NCBI GenBank assembly: GCA_021029095.1
Contig: JAJOHG010000142.1
Location: 1-64,000 of the forward strand
Origin: Phellopilus nigrolimitatus
Lineage: Eukaryota; Basidiomycota; Agaricomycetes; Hymenochaetales; Hymenochaetaceae
Length of the DNA: 64,000 nt
Direction of reading: 5' to 3'
The translations under genes and the position numbers were made by a program. The notes under the pieces were generated by a model. That model did not search any database, had not been told where the DNA came from, and saw only the letters and a list, made by a program, of their open reading frames with translations. Below, piece after piece: positions 35,539-47,815 of this stretch (positions are counted from its first letter, which is position 1; each line of letters starts with the position of its first letter).

Positions 35539-37183
35539 ATGCCGTCGACGCGGATGTCTCCTATACTCTCGGGACAGCTAAGACTAGTCGTCGCTTACCT
35601 CGTCCTCGGGACATTCGTCACGTATGTGCTACTGCTCGGAATCTCAAAGGAAGCCTCGACATATGCCCAAGATATCAAGAAGAGCCTCTCATCCAGTACG
35701 GGTACTTCGATTTGATCATGTCGAAAGAGCTGCTGATTGGGGTTATGAAGAGAACCCTGAATTTGAACAATATGTGCATTTGAGAACCCTGGACGAGAAG
35801 GAGCTGGATTTCGGTACGCTCTAATTATGCTATAGAAAAATATACGAGCTTTGAGAGGTGTAAGGTATGCAGGCAACCCCGAGCGGCGAGTAATTTTAGT
35901 CGGTGACATTCATGGGATGAATAATTCTCTGAAGTGCGCTTGGCTCTCATTCGCAACGTAAACGCACTCTAATCTTTTCTCCCTCTCTAACTATTGCCAG
36001 AAAGCTTCTTAATAAAATCGGATACATACCCTCTAATGACCTACTTATTCATGTGGGGGACATCATCGCCAAAGGAACGCACTCTGGTTCTCTCGCCGTC
36101 CTCTCTTACATGGCCTCACATAACATCACGGGTGTGCGTGGGAATCACGACCAACCTGTGATAGAGTGGCGCGCATGGATCGACCGTGTGCTCGCACAAG
36201 AAAGCGGAGAAACGTGGCTCGAGGAAATGGAGCACAAGACGTCGAAGGAGCAGAAAAACGAAGAGCAAAGGGCAAAGCAGGAGTGGCAGAAGATCCCGCA
36301 CGGCTGGGAGATGATGGGCGACCACTACAAGATCGCGCGCGCGATGTCTGCGAGCGAATATGCGTACCTCCTTGCTCTCCCGCTCGTGCTGCACATACCA
36401 CCCTTGCATGCGTTTATCGTACACGCAGGCATCCTGCCGCTCGATCCGCGCCGCAGTGTTACTTCGCTGCACCAACCGCTTGCTCATGTTCCTTCTACTT
36501 CGGAGTACGCTAATAATAATAACAACGTTTCGCAACTTCGCATGTCCCAGGAGCGTGCGGTGCTCGCCGACGTCTCGCAGAATACGGATCCTTGGGTGCT
36601 ACTGAATATGCGGAGTATCCTTAAAGACAACACCATCTCAAAGTGATTACGCCCTTTCCTTTCTGTCTCCAATGGGTTTTAATCATTTTGATTCATCTAT
36701 TTTATTTTGTTGAAGAGAGTCTAAAAGGGGTTCAGCTTGGGCTCCTCTATGGAACGCCATTGTCACGCGGTGTGGCGGCTTCAACCTTGACCTTTCTTTT
36801 TCTGAGTCCGAGCCCGAATACGACTTGAAGGAGAAGAAAATGAAGCAGAAGCCTTTGCCTTGTCACCCGTCAACCGTCGTCTATGGACATGCGGCATCAC
36901 GCGGGCTGGACATCAAACGGTGGACGAAGGGGCTCGATTCCGGCTGCGTAAGCGACAGTTTTGCCTTTTTAAACTATCCCTGTGGAGTTATGCTTATGTG
37001 GACTGCGCGTAGGTATACGGACGCAGACTCACCGCTCTTGTGCTGTCTCCGCCTGACTCCCGGAATGCCGATGAGTTAGATGAGAATGATGTGGACGCGG
37101 CTTCCAACTCGAGAAAGATGACTTTCGGGGACGTGGGCGCAACAAAGACGCGCTTCGTGAGCGTGTCATGTCCAGATCCATGA
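35539..37183 (+). CDS. ppn2: PPN2-like calcineurin-type phosphoesterase (endopolyphosphatase)
   Basis: A metallophosphoesterase resembling yeast Ppn2, a vacuolar zinc-dependent endopolyphosphatase. Six exons were joined: 35539..35695, 35751..35813, 35873..35933, 36001..36642, 36716..36947 and 37013..37183, giving 441 aa. A single N-terminal signal-anchor helix (about 17-38) suggests a type II vacuolar membrane protein. Metal-site motifs are GDIHG (84-88), GD (113-114), GNHD (141-144), the histidine in FIVHAG and a C-terminal VVYGHAA. A WVLLNMR segment and a WAPLWNAI segment near the middle and end are typical. Open frame ends in the downstream tandem ORF are explained by introns. An alternative start is the Met at 35554. 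The 3' half of this gene was copied to the A and C loci as broken relics. Confidence 0.88.
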
Positions 37184-37682
37184 CAAGACCTCCCCTGAGT
37201 CCTATGCTTTTTCATACATGAGTAGGTTGATAGAATTTATCCCGCAGCATCGCCGGACGAACCGCCTCTTCTCTGTCCTTTGTCTCAGCGTACAGATAAT
37301 TATGATTTCTTGTTCTTTATGTAGACACTTTCACGTTCTACCGTGTAAACACTTAGTAATGTTGAGCTTGCGCAGACGCAGGTATATACATATTCTATTT
37401 CAAACGAGTAACAATTGACCTAAGTCGCATTGTTGAATACTTGGGAAATGGATTGTGTTGCTTAATGAGTTTTTTTAAAAACTTTAGACGATCCATTGGT
37501 GGCCTATAATAAAAACTTAAAAATCCAACATTCGTTGAACAGAAGAGAACAAAGCGAATAAATGTTAAAATTGCGAGAAAGCTATGCTTACAGTTATTAA
37601 ATGCAATACGAAATATTCAATACAAATGCTAGGAGTCCGTGGTAAGCAAACAATGGTAGTAAAAAAAAAACAATAGCGACGT
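37184..37682. other. Convergent intergenic region, PPN2-like to kinase B
   Basis: About 500 bases between two 3' ends. The half next to the kinase is the shared 3' flank also present at loci A and C, and the cacttagtaatgttgagcttgcgcagac stretch recurs near 43190 in the C block. No gene is present. Confidence 0.6.
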
Positions 37683-40250
37683 CTAAATCGATCTGACCCG
37701 TTTCGAATCGCGAGAGCTCAATTCTTCAGGCTCATCCTTTTCCCTAGAAGGGCGTTTACGGCTCGTGGGCGTCGGGCTTTCGGGCATAATCAAGCTGGCA
37801 GGCGAATGTGCGCCAGACGGATTACTGTCAAAAATAAGGCTGGGGACGTTGTCGGTCCAGTTGGAAGACATTAAGTCAAATGCACGGTTTGAAGCAGCCT
37901 GAGATCCATCTTGGGCTTCCTCTCCGGCCTCGTGCGCGGTTCCAGAAGCAACCTGAGTCTCGTCTTCGACTTCCTCGTCGGCCTCCTCGACAGTCTCCGC
38001 GATTTTCTTTAGATTCTTCTTTTTCCTCTTTGCCTCTTCAGCATTTTCCGCCTCAACCTTCTCCATCTCCGTTTTAATGGCGTTTTCCTCTTCAAAGGCT
38101 CGCATATTCTTCCGTCCTATCTGGTCAGGTGACAATTCGTCGGTATCTTGGGCTTCGTTATGAGTCGCTCCGGCGTTGGACGGAGGCTCTTCGACGGTGG
38201 CGAGCGTCTTGAGGGTTCTGTCGATGATATCATGAAGGGATTTGAAGACGGCCTTCGAGTCTCGAAGGGCAACCGGAATCGTCGACAACATGTTCAAAGG
38301 GATCCTTTCGTTTTTCTCCAGGTTCTTTTTTATAAAACGATTATTATCCTCAACGTCCTCCGGATCTGCGGATCCTGTGAAAATAAGCACGGTCCGCATG
38401 TCCTTTATGCATTTGCGCAGAGGCTCGAAGTATGGTGCGAACTGGCTGACGATATATTTGTCGAAGTCCTCGGCCTTAGCAACCACTGACTGCTTGGCCT
38501 GGCGTATGTCTTGCATTGTAGGGTCGTTTTTACCGTATCCAGCCCATTGTGCAATTGCGGATTCTTTAAAGATGAAGTCGCGAGATCGTCGCAAGTTGTT
38601 CGGTCCCTCTTGCGCCGTGCATATCCAGCACAGAACGTATAAGATCGACTCCAGATCGTGGTAATAAGCATGCTTGATTTTGTTCTCTTTTTCCGCGACC
38701 ATCATTTCCAGAGCCTTGAAAGGCAACGTTCCCTGTGCAACTCGGAATGAGATGAAAAAAGAAGGAGAAAAGCAGAATGGCGTACCTTTCGATGTCCTTT
38801 TGTAGATTCTTTATTCTGGACGTCGGTTTCGATTGCGGAGTCGAAGTCAATAATATAGCCCCGCCGACGCGAGTTGGGATCCTTCGGATTCTCCCTAGCT
38901 AGGACCAGATTTCCAAGGCTGATGTCACGATGTAGGACTCCCCTGTTGATAAGGTCCTCGATTGCTAATGAAAAAGAAGAAGTCAGTAAGGTTCGGTCGT
39001 GAAGCGAAAGTGGTCGAAACAGGCTCACTTTGAATGATATCCTTTACTGAAGTCAGCAGCTCTGTCAGAGACTGAAAGTCTTCCAGTGGCTTGCCGTACG
39101 GTTTCATCATAATCCGACGGTGCTCACGCGTCTCCAATTTACCGAACAACTGCCATTTCTGCCGGGTCTTCCAATGCTCATTCTCACTCAGAGCTCGTCG
39201 GTCCGTCGCCGTCGTATCATTTACTCCTCGGACCTGGACCGTCTCATGGTCAACGATCTTCGCTACCCCTCCGATCCCGGTAGTTTTCTCCATGATTACG
39301 TGCTCGAACGTGTTACGAGAGTCGTCCACCCAAGAGTCTTTGATCACGGCGTCTTCTCCCTCGTGCTCGACCAAAAAGCAATTTGTGCCTCTCCCTCGAA
39401 TCGATGACTCGGCGTAGATGATTTTCTTGACCTTGTATTCGACTTGTTTGAAGAGGATGAGTCTTTCGCCGTCCCTGTGATACATGGTAGGGTCGTATCC
39501 GAGATCGATATACTCAGCAAAGAGCAATCCGGCGACGACGCGGATGAGCTTCTCCGGTTCCTCCATGATGTTGAATTTCTCCGACGAGAGAACTCCAGCT
39601 CTGTCAAACACGAAAAACGTCATGCGGTTATCACCATCGAGTATGATACCGAGGACAAATCGACGATTTTGTTGAGCATCGAAGACCATGCGGGCATCCT
39701 GCTGTAATTGCTTACATGCCCACTTGTAGGGCTGAGGGTGAAAGTTGCTCTTGAATTCCATGACTGCGTGAACACCGGACCAGGTGGGATCCGTGCCCAT
39801 TTTGGAGTGGTCGAGGACGAGGACGACGCCATCGGGCTTTCGCTTGCAATCCACAGGCTCTTCAGCAGATACCTTGCTCTTGATTATACGAGAGAACTCG
39901 CGAGACGCGTCGTTCAGCGGGAGGCCGTATTCCTTACGTATATTCTCTGCGATTTTGTTGAGGTAGTCCGTAATCCTCTGCTTGTATGAGCGTTGACTCC
40001 GGTTCCAGTACTTCCACCAGTCCTCAGGCCTACTCCCGTTTGGGTACGTTCCTCCTCCAATCTTACGCTTGAGTTTTCCTAGGATGTCTGAAGCCTTAAC
40101 GGAGAACATTGAGGCAGCTACAGGATCGTCAGGGTATCTGGCGTGGCCCATACCCAAGGATATGACGCGGTCTGAGAGCTTGTCCTCGATGAGGTTAGGC
40201 ACGTCGTCAAAGATACCATTGGTGACTTCCTCGATTGACGTGCTTTCCAT
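37683..40250 (-). CDS. FunK1 fungal-type protein kinase, copy B
   Basis: The intact member at the B locus: three exons, 40250..39029, 38964..38786 and 38732..37683, giving 816 aa. FunK1 kinases are a fungal-expanded, protein-kinase-like family of largely unknown substrates. Seen here: beta3 lysine in AVIKDSW, catalytic loop HRDISLGN (Asp421), metal-binding DFD (447-449, DFDS here but DFDF in A and C), and an APE-like GTLPFKALEMM segment. The N-terminal ~300 residues form the family's conserved extension. The C-terminal ~230 residues are acidic and Lys/Glu-rich, coiled-coil-like, and end in a basic RDSKRVRS. Copy B is the most diverged from A (for example a Gly-rich insert near residue 65). 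The start is the Met-Glu-Ser ATG; the upstream frame has only non-ATG codons. Confidence 0.9.
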
Positions 40251-41140
40251 CTTTCTGTGAGTCTGGGTGGCTCCGTGCTCTCCCGACGGTGTATGTACAC
40301 TAGAATCGGAACAGAAGAGAGCCGCTTCAGGTCTCGGAATACACAAACCAGGATTTATATCTTGAGCGCTTAGCGGCGGCCTGAGAATAAACAGCTTAGC
40401 ACTGAGAATTCACAAAGAAAAGTACGTTTAATAGGTACGGATTGCTGTCTCGAAAAGAGTCGGGACGATTCAGAAGAGAGTTGAGATCCTTGCTGCTTGG
40501 TGCGGGTTGGCGATGACCTGCTATGGTGCAAAAGAAGGTCACTTCAAGGGAGTTGAACATACTTAGAGCCTGCAGCCTTTTATGGACGTTACACGTGATA
40601 GCTGTCACATTTTCAGATACAGGGGAAAGCCACAATGTGATGCTGTGGCTGAAGAGGTGGATGAAATGCTGGAAAGCTGCTGCACGACGAAACACTGTGT
40701 TAAACACGTTAGCATGAAACGTTGTTCCATATAAGGAATGATCATTTTATCAAACGGTTGTTTCGTATTGTTCATACTCAAAGCACTGATCGCATATGGT
40801 TATGTAGCTACGAGAAATATTGCCACTTCCAGGCGGACTGGATTCCTAGTGTCAGTGTCTCTCTTTTCCATTATGTTTTGCGCGTCACGAAAAAACATCA
40901 CTCTGAAAGGATCCAGTCGGGCACGCCCGTGTTTGTTGGTTATTGTGCAAGTCGCCAATCTGCAATCTGCAGTGAGGTCTAAGCCACGAGCAAAACAAAA
41001 CGAAAGAATTTCTTTTCTTTTCTTTTCGTGTAGTTACGCGCCCGTCACAAGTCACGGCATTCACACGCTCATTATAAGGACGAACCGCCGGAACTTGGAC
41101 CAAACCTGTGTCCAATACTCATCGACAATTCTCCACAGAT
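40251..41140. repeat. Upstream flank of kinase B, duplicated at copy C
   Basis: From 40260 to about 40915 the sequence aligns with 46055..46765 upstream of copy C, with shared pieces such as cttggtgcggg, ggtgcaaaa, ggtcacttcaa and gagttgaacatac. Past that point (about 40916..41140) no homology or gene is seen. Confidence 0.7.
40351..40359 (-). promoter_or_regulatory. Putative TATA box of kinase B
   Basis: On the minus strand TATAAATCC lies about 100 bases upstream of the kinase B ATG. The aligned spot at copy C reads CATAAACC, so the element is changed by one base there, which may lower expression of C. Confidence 0.4.
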
Positions 41141-41728
41141 ATGTGGATGCTGGGTTACCATTTTAAATGGCGAACAGTCAAGAACGTGGCGAGGGCCAAC
41201 AACATCCATGTCAGTATGCCAGAGCTTCTCACAACAGCTGTTGAGAATTTCGTCCGTCGGAAATCGCGCGTCAACTTTTGGATTAGTTACGACTGGGAAC
41301 ACAGACCGATTATCACCTTCCACGAACATGAGGACCAACGCGATCCGACCGGAATAAAATTTAACGAATGGCATATAATTCGTGTCGCGCACGCATTGCA
41401 GATGCATCGGGCACCGCGTTGGTACACGGACGAGGAGGGCGTGGCTGATCAGGAAGCAGAGTCCAGCGAGGATGACGAGTTGAATTGGGGGTCATCCAGG
41501 CGAAACGCTGAGGTTGAAAGTGACTCAGATGATGATTCCGAGGACGGCGATGTTGAGGACGACGATCTCGAAGATGGAGATATCGAGGGTGAGGATATCG
41601 AGGATGGCAATATCGAGGATGTCGATGGTGTGAATGAAGAACATGAGGATGGCGGACCGAACGAGGACTCGGTCGGAACATCATGCGAAGTAACGGAGAT
41701 AAAGACGGTTTCGGTCGAGGGCCACTAA
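41141..41728 (+). CDS. Hypothetical protein with acidic repeat tail
   Basis: An open frame of 195 codons from the first ATG; an in-frame stretch to 41108 and a CAG just upstream leave room for a further 5' exon. The N-terminal half (about 1-100) has mixed, globular-looking composition with Trp-rich segments (FWISYDWEHRP, KFNEWHIIRVAHAL). The second half is a strongly acidic tract with a recurrent Glu-Asp-Gly-(Asp/Asn)-Ile unit. I recognise no family. It sits between the duplicated B and C blocks and is not itself duplicated. Codon usage and composition suggest a real gene, but expression evidence is lacking. Confidence 0.5.
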   Translation: MWMLGYHFKWRTVKNVARANNIHVSMPELLTTAVENFVRRKSRVNFWISYDWEHRPIITFHEHEDQRDPTGIKFNEWHIIRVAHALQMHRAPRWYTDEEGVADQEAESSEDDELNWGSSRRNAEVESDSDDDSEDGDVEDDDLEDGDIEGEDIEDGNIEDVDGVNEEHEDGGPNEDSVGTSCEVTEIKTVSVEGH

Positions 41729-42465
41729 GGCAATTTTCTTGTATCTGCTGCGGAACACAAACGAGACTCATGGAATGCAGATGTTTTCACAAAAAGAAAA
41801 CATATTTGGACATAGCTTGCATCGAACATCTAAAGTTCTTTGAATTAGCATTCTGGACTAAAATGTGCCTGTATGACTGACTTTTCTGTTGGTCATACAC
41901 TCAGGACCGATGCGCAAGGCTCAGACCTGCGTGTAAATACTACTAGACGAGTATAATAGTATTGTTATCATTAAGTAAAGAAAGGTAGACAACGACATGA
42001 AAATACTAGTAAACCGATAGCAGATGAGGCATCAGAAACATGAGACTGGACGAGGACAGGCACATGGCATACTAACAGACGGAAACCACCAGTGACCACA
42101 GGCACCAGAACATATGTATTAGAGTGAATGTGATGATACCCACGAAACCCGAGAGAAAAAGGCAGTGAGACCGACCGCATTTCCTTCTGGGCGTAATTAT
42201 CCATAAATCAATATCACTTTAGACCTGTAGATACCATTTCGAATTGTGCTGTCACGAACATCGTAATGGCGAGTACATGTTTTATCTCTGGTTTGACTTA
42301 GGAGTTCCTCCCATTTCCATATAGAGCTTCGTTCAGGGAACTAGAACCGCGAGGTTTGAGGGGACGATGCGCAGATTAGCATTTCAAATGAGCGTCCGGA
42401 CAGTTGCGATCCGGTCGGTCAGCGGTTCCACAATTCGGATATTATCAGAATGGCAAAAGCATTGA
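41729..42465. other. Intergenic region before relic C
   Basis: About 740 bases of AT-rich sequence with no supported ORF. It lies outside the duplicated block. Confidence 0.5.
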
Positions 42466-43110
42466 GATCATTTCTGACGGTAATTCGATGAGAAAATCAG
42501 GAAGTAACCTCGATTCCGGAAGTGGTTTACAACTGGGGTTCGGACATGAGGACAGCAATGTTATTTACATGGCCCAGGAGTGTGCAGTGCTCGCCGACAT
42601 CCCGCAGAATATGGATCCTAGGTGCTACTAAACATGTGCATCCTTAAAGACTGTACTATCTGAAAACGACTCTTTCTCTTTCTACCTCTGATTGTTTAAA
42701 TGGTTTTCCACGAAGGAGAATTTAATGTGGCTCAGCATGTGGCTATCGGACGCCATCGTTACGTGATGTGGCAGCTTCAATATTGACCTCTCCTTTTCCA
42801 AATTCGAATCCAAACTCGAATCCAGATCAGAGAATAACATTCGTCTACGGACATGCGGCCTTGCACGGCATGGACTTCAGGCGGTGTGGACGAAGGGACT
42901 AGACTCTGGTTGCGTAAATGACAACAATACTCGCTCGAAATATTTATGTGAAGGTTATGCTTAATATAGACTGCGCATAGTATATGGACGCAGACTCGTT
43001 GTTCTCGTGCTCTCTCGCAAAATGACAGGACGTTTGATGAGGATGATGGAGACGCGATTTCAAACCCGAGAACGATCGATGCGGGAGTGGCGATCTTCCG
43101 TGTTCCTTGT
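42466..43110 (+). pseudogene. Relic C of a PPN2-like phosphatase 3' end
   Basis: From about 42568 it matches exons 4-6 of the intact PPN2-like gene: the Ala-Gln-Glu-Cys-Ala-Val-Leu-Ala-Asp segment, the CGGFNLDLSF equivalent, the GHAALHG / RRCGRRD equivalent of GHAASRG, and the Asp-Ser-Gly-Cys-Val end with the same downstream donor. Stops and small deletions break it. The metal-binding half is missing. Sequence left of 42568 (from about 42466) is unrelated to PPN2 but matches relic A, giving a shared truncation border. It is tail-to-tail with kinase C. Confidence 0.75.
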
Positions 43111-43494
43111 GACAGGACACAGATGATTTATGTTTTTTTTTATCTTTACGTAGACACACTTTGCGATCATGTACTTTCTATTGTGTAAAACACTCCGTAA
43201 TTGTAAGGGCGAATCTGCGCAGACACAGAAGTATAAACATATTCTATTTTAAACGAGATAACAACTGACCTAGGTCGCATTGCTGAAATTTTGGGAAATG
43301 GACTGTGTCACTTGGTGGTCTATAATAAGAACTTAAAGATCCAACATTCGTTGGACAGAAGAGAACAAAGCGAATAAACGTTACAAATGCGAGAAAGCTA
43401 TGCTTACAGTTATTAAATGCAATACGAGATACTCAATACAACTGCTAGGAGTCCGTGGTAAGCAAACAAGGTAGTAAAAAATTAATAGCGACGT
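43111..43494. repeat. Shared 3' flank of kinase C
   Basis: It aligns with the flanks of copies A and B through the ttcgttggacagaagagaac to gtagtaaaaaattaatagcgacg stretch. No gene is present. Confidence 0.7.
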
Positions 43495-46047
43495 CTAAGT
43501 CGATTTGACGCGTTTCGACTCGCGAGAGCTCAATTCCTCAGGCTCATCCTTTAAAGGACCATCTCTAGAAAGGCGTTTACGGCTCGTGGGCGTTGGGCTT
43601 TCGGGTGCAATCAAGGTGGCAGACGAGTGTGCGCCAGAGAGTCTGCTGTTGGAAGGGAAGCTGGGGAGGTTATGGGTTCTTCTGAAAGGCGGAAAGTTCG
43701 GTGCAGGTTCTACAGCCTGAACTTTGCTTTGGTCCTTCTCGTAGGCATCCTGCGCGGGTCCCGAAGCAATCTGAGTTTTGTCTTCGAGTTCCTCGCTGGC
43801 CTCTTCGATAGTCTCCGCGATCTCCTCTAACCTATTTTTCTCCCTTTCTGCCTCTTCAGCCTTCTCCGCCTCAATCTCCTTCGCCTCCCTTTTCAAAATG
43901 TTCTCTTCTTCAAAGACTCGCATATTCGTCCTTCCTATCTGGTCAGGCGTCAATTCGTCGATATTTTGGTCTTCGCTAGGAGCGGATCCTGTATTAGACG
44001 GAGGGACTGGTTCCTCGAGGGTGGCAAGCGTCTCGTCGATGATCTTATGAAGCGAATTGAAGACGTCCTTTTCGTTACGGTCGGCAATCGGTATGGTGAC
44101 CAAGATGTCCAGGGGTATCGGAAGCCCAGTTTCTCGACACATCTCAAGAAATTCTAACTTCGTTTTGAGTATCTTAGGATCCGAAGATCCTGTAGAGATG
44201 AGCAGGGTCCGCATATCCCTTACGCAGTCTCGAAGAGGTTCGAAATAAGGTGCGAACTGGCCGAGGACATATTCGTTGAAGTCATCGGCCTTAGCGACCA
44301 CCGCTTGCTTGGCTTTCCGAACGTCTTCTACAGTAGGCTCGTCTTTCCCATATCCAGCCCACTCCGCGACTGCGGAACTATTAAAGTCAAAGTCAAGAGA
44401 TCGTCGCAAGTTGCTTGGCCCCTCTTGTGCCGTGCATATCCAGCACAGAACGTAGAAGATCGATTCCAGATCGTGATAGTATGCGTGTCTGATTTTGTTC
44501 TTCTCTTGGTCGATCATCATTTCCAGAGCCATGAATGGCAGCGTCCCCTATGCAACTCAGATTCAGATACGAGCGAAGGAAAGAAAAAAAGAAAGAGCAT
44601 ACCGTTCGGCGCCCCTTCGCACATTTGTCTTCCTTATCGTCGGTTTCGATCGCAAAGTCGAAGTCAATGATGTAACCTCGCCGACGTGAATTGAGATCCT
44701 TCGGGTTCTCCCTAGCTAGAACCAGATTTCTAAGGCTAACGTCACGATGCAGGACTTTCTTGTTGATAAGGTCCTCGATTGCTAGTGAAGAAGTCAGTAA
44801 GGTCCGGTCGTGGAGTATGAGCGGATAGAAGCAAGCTCACTTTGAATGATGTCCTTTATCGAAGTCAGCAGCTCCGCGAGAGTCTGAAAGTCCTCCAGTG
44901 GCTTGCCGTACGGCTTCATCATAATCCGACGGTGCTCACGCGTCTCCAATTTACCGAAAAGTTGCCATCTGCGCTGGGTCTTCCAAAGGTTTTTCCTTCT
45001 TAAAGCGCGTCGGTCCGTCGCCGTCGTATCATTCACTCCTCGGACCTTTACCTTCTCGTGGCCAACAATCTTCGCTACCCCTCCGACTCCGGTAATTTTT
45101 TCCATGATTATGTGTTCGAATGTGTTACGGGAGTTGTCAACCCAAGAGTCTTTGATCACGGCGTCTTCTCCCTCGTGCTCGACTAAGAAGCAATTTGTGC
45201 CTCTCCCTCGAACCGATGACTCGGCGTAGATGATTTCCTTGATCTTGTACTCGACTTGTTTGAAGAGGATGAATCTTTCGCCGTCCCTGTGATATATGGT
45301 AGGGTCGTATCCGAGATCGATATTCTCAGCAAAGAGCAATCCAGCGACGACGCGGATGAGCTTCTCCGGTTCGTCCATGATGTTGAATCTCTCCGAAGAA
45401 AGGACTCCAGCTCTGTCAAACACGAAGAACGTCATTCGGTCGTCACCGGTGAGTATGACACCGAGGACAAATCGGCGGTTCTGTTGGGCAGCAAAGACCA
45501 TGCGGGCATACTGCAGCAATTGCAGATAAGCCGCCTTGTAGGCCCGAGGGTGAGAGCTGCTCTTGAGCTCCATGACCGCATGAATATCGGCCCAGGTGGC
45601 ATCCGTGCCCACCTTGGAATGGTCGAGGACGACGCCGTCGGGCTTTCGCTTGCAATTCACGGCCGCTTCAGCAGGAGCCTTATCCTTGAACATGCAAGAG
45701 AACTCGCGAGAGGTGTCGTTCGACGGAAGTTCGTATTCCTTACGTATATTTTCTGCGATTTTGTTGAGGTAGTCCGTGACATTCTGCTCGTGGTGGTTTT
45801 TGTCCCGTTTCCAGTCCACCCATTGCTTCTGCTGCCACCAATACGTCCCTTCTCCCGTCGCACTCTTGAGTTTGCCTAGGATGTCGGAAGCCTTAAACTT
45901 GAATTTCGCCGCGGCGACAGGATCGTTAGGGCATATGGCGTGGCCCATGCCCAAGGATATGACGCGGTCCGAAAGTTTGTCTTCGACGAGCATGGGGACA
46001 TCTTCAAATATGCCGCTGGTGACTTCCTCGTATAACGTGCCTCCCAT
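43495..46047 (-). CDS. FunK1 fungal-type protein kinase, copy C
   Basis: An intact FunK1-type kinase with three exons, 46047..44841, 44781..44603 and 44547..43495, giving 812 aa. The intron positions and phases equal those of A and B. Motifs: AVIKDSW lysine, HRDVSLRN catalytic loop (Asp416; Ile to Val), DFDFAIE metal site, and GTLPFMALEMM activation-segment end. Across the N-terminal part it is closer to copy A than to B (for example the DTSREFSCMFKDKAPAEAAV block is shared with A), while its C-terminal tail is more diverged. The start at 46047 is the Met-Gly-Gly ATG. It lies in the same tandem orientation as copy B. Confidence 0.9.
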
Positions 46048-47815
46048 CTTTTTATGAGTTAGGATCACTCCGCTGTCTCTCGTTACAGTAAGTGAACCAG
46101 ATGAAAGCCCGCGCGGAGTAGTGTGAGGCCTCGCGTCACACAGACCGAGGTTTATGTCTTGAGCGTTTCGCCGCGGTCTGGAAAGAAACAGCTTAGCACA
46201 GAGATATCACAAAGGAAAGGTAGTTGCGCGTCTATTACTCACGGAGTGCGGCCTCCAGAAGGCTTGGGAAGATTCGGGAGGGAGATGCAGTTCTTGTTTC
46301 TTGGTGCGGGATGACGACGATCTGCCATGGTGCAAAAAGGTCACTTCAAATTAGAGGGAGGAGGAGGAGGGAGTTGAACATACCTGGAGACGCATCTACT
46401 GGCTTTTAAGAACGTTACGCGTGATAGCGGTCACTTTTCCAGCCACAGGTTGAAGCCACAGTGGCTGAAGGAAAGAAGTTTATGCGGTCACGCGGGGGGA
46501 CGTGGTGGTTGAAGGATGAAAAGTTGAGAGTTCAGCCACACGACGTGACGCGTCAGTAACAAACGTTGTTCCTAATAAGGAATGACCCGTTACGCGACGC
46601 GACAGACTTCTATTGTTTCGTATTGTTTATGCTCAAAGCACTGATCGGATATCGATCAGATATGGTTTATTCTAGAATTGCCACGCTGCGGATTTAATTC
46701 TGCACAAATGTTCTTCTTTTCCATTGTGTTTTGTGTCGCGTAAAATTTCGCTCTCAAAGGATCTGGGTGTTCGAGTCGCCCTCGATAACGGATCTTCCGA
46801 ATTAAGATGCGCCTAAACAGGAGGCCGAATGTGCTTGTGCCGTTTTGAGCTCAGTGCTTCCGTCCTGCCTGGAGGTTCCGGCCCTAGACGTAAAACTAAA
46901 AGAGGCAAATCTTCAGCAAAACTGTAGCCTATGTCTGAATGGGCATTTGCAGCGAAGTTGTAAAAGGCCCGAATGATATCGTACAGTAAATTTCAGTGGT
47001 GTCTACACTCCAAGTACCGTTCTCAAGATAGAAGAGTACCATAAAAACTAAAAGTGGACCCAGAACTGCATACATACTCTACCTCATAACCTGCCAATAT
47101 CCTTCATTATCACTAACGGCGCAGGAGCACGGAAGGAGAGATAGGCTTTGGGGTTGATTGCAATCCGGATACGATGTAGAACCCTTCGTGACTTGAACGT
47201 GCCGGTGGATGCGTCGGCAGAGTGTGTAGGCGAGAGCTTTGTGAGCTGGTTGTGGTTCCTGTGGCTGGCATTTCCGACGGAACGGAGCTCGGAGTTTTGA
47301 TGTTCAACGCATTTGTCGGATCGGCCATTCTATGAGATTATCTACCAGTTCTGTGTTCGCTCAGGTCGACGAATCGAAGAGGGTCGCGGTAATAACAGAT
47401 CCTGGACTCACTTGAACTGGAGGATCATTCGGCGATGACAAGTCACTAGCGTTAGTTTCTGATGGGCATCATGAAGCCTAAAGCTCACCTAGACTTACTT
47501 CACCTAAATTTACGATGTTTTGAAAAGAAAGTCGTGTGTGCCTAACTTTCTCTGGGTGCCTATAGTTTGAAAGAGAGGGAAGTTCAAGCGCACGATGTCC
47601 ATAAATAGTGTTGTAGTCGAGGAGATCTAAAATTCGAACTCCGAAGCTCCGGTGACGCGCTCTCGGCACGTGCCTTCCATTAGTACTCATTCTGCATGGT
47701 TATGATTTATGTTGCAGCAGCCAAATGGTCATATATAAATATTTACGACAAACTTTTTGCGTACAATAATTATACAAGTTCATGTTCAACTTCGAGGAAC
47801 AGCATTGGCTAGTTC
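46048..47815. other. Upstream flank of kinase C and intergenic region
   Basis: The first ~700 bases (to about 46765) are the duplicated promoter flank also seen upstream of copy B. The rest has no supported gene. A 71-codon ATG ORF on the minus strand (47113..47328, Ser/Thr/Pro-rich) is the only one with a plausible start; it could be a small gene or an exon but has no match I recognise. Confidence 0.45.

Noticed and set aside
36643..36715. The stop at 36646 taken as the end of the PPN2-like gene
   Set aside because: A GTGATT..AAG intron removes it, and the next exon continues with the conserved WAPLWNAI and GHAA segments.
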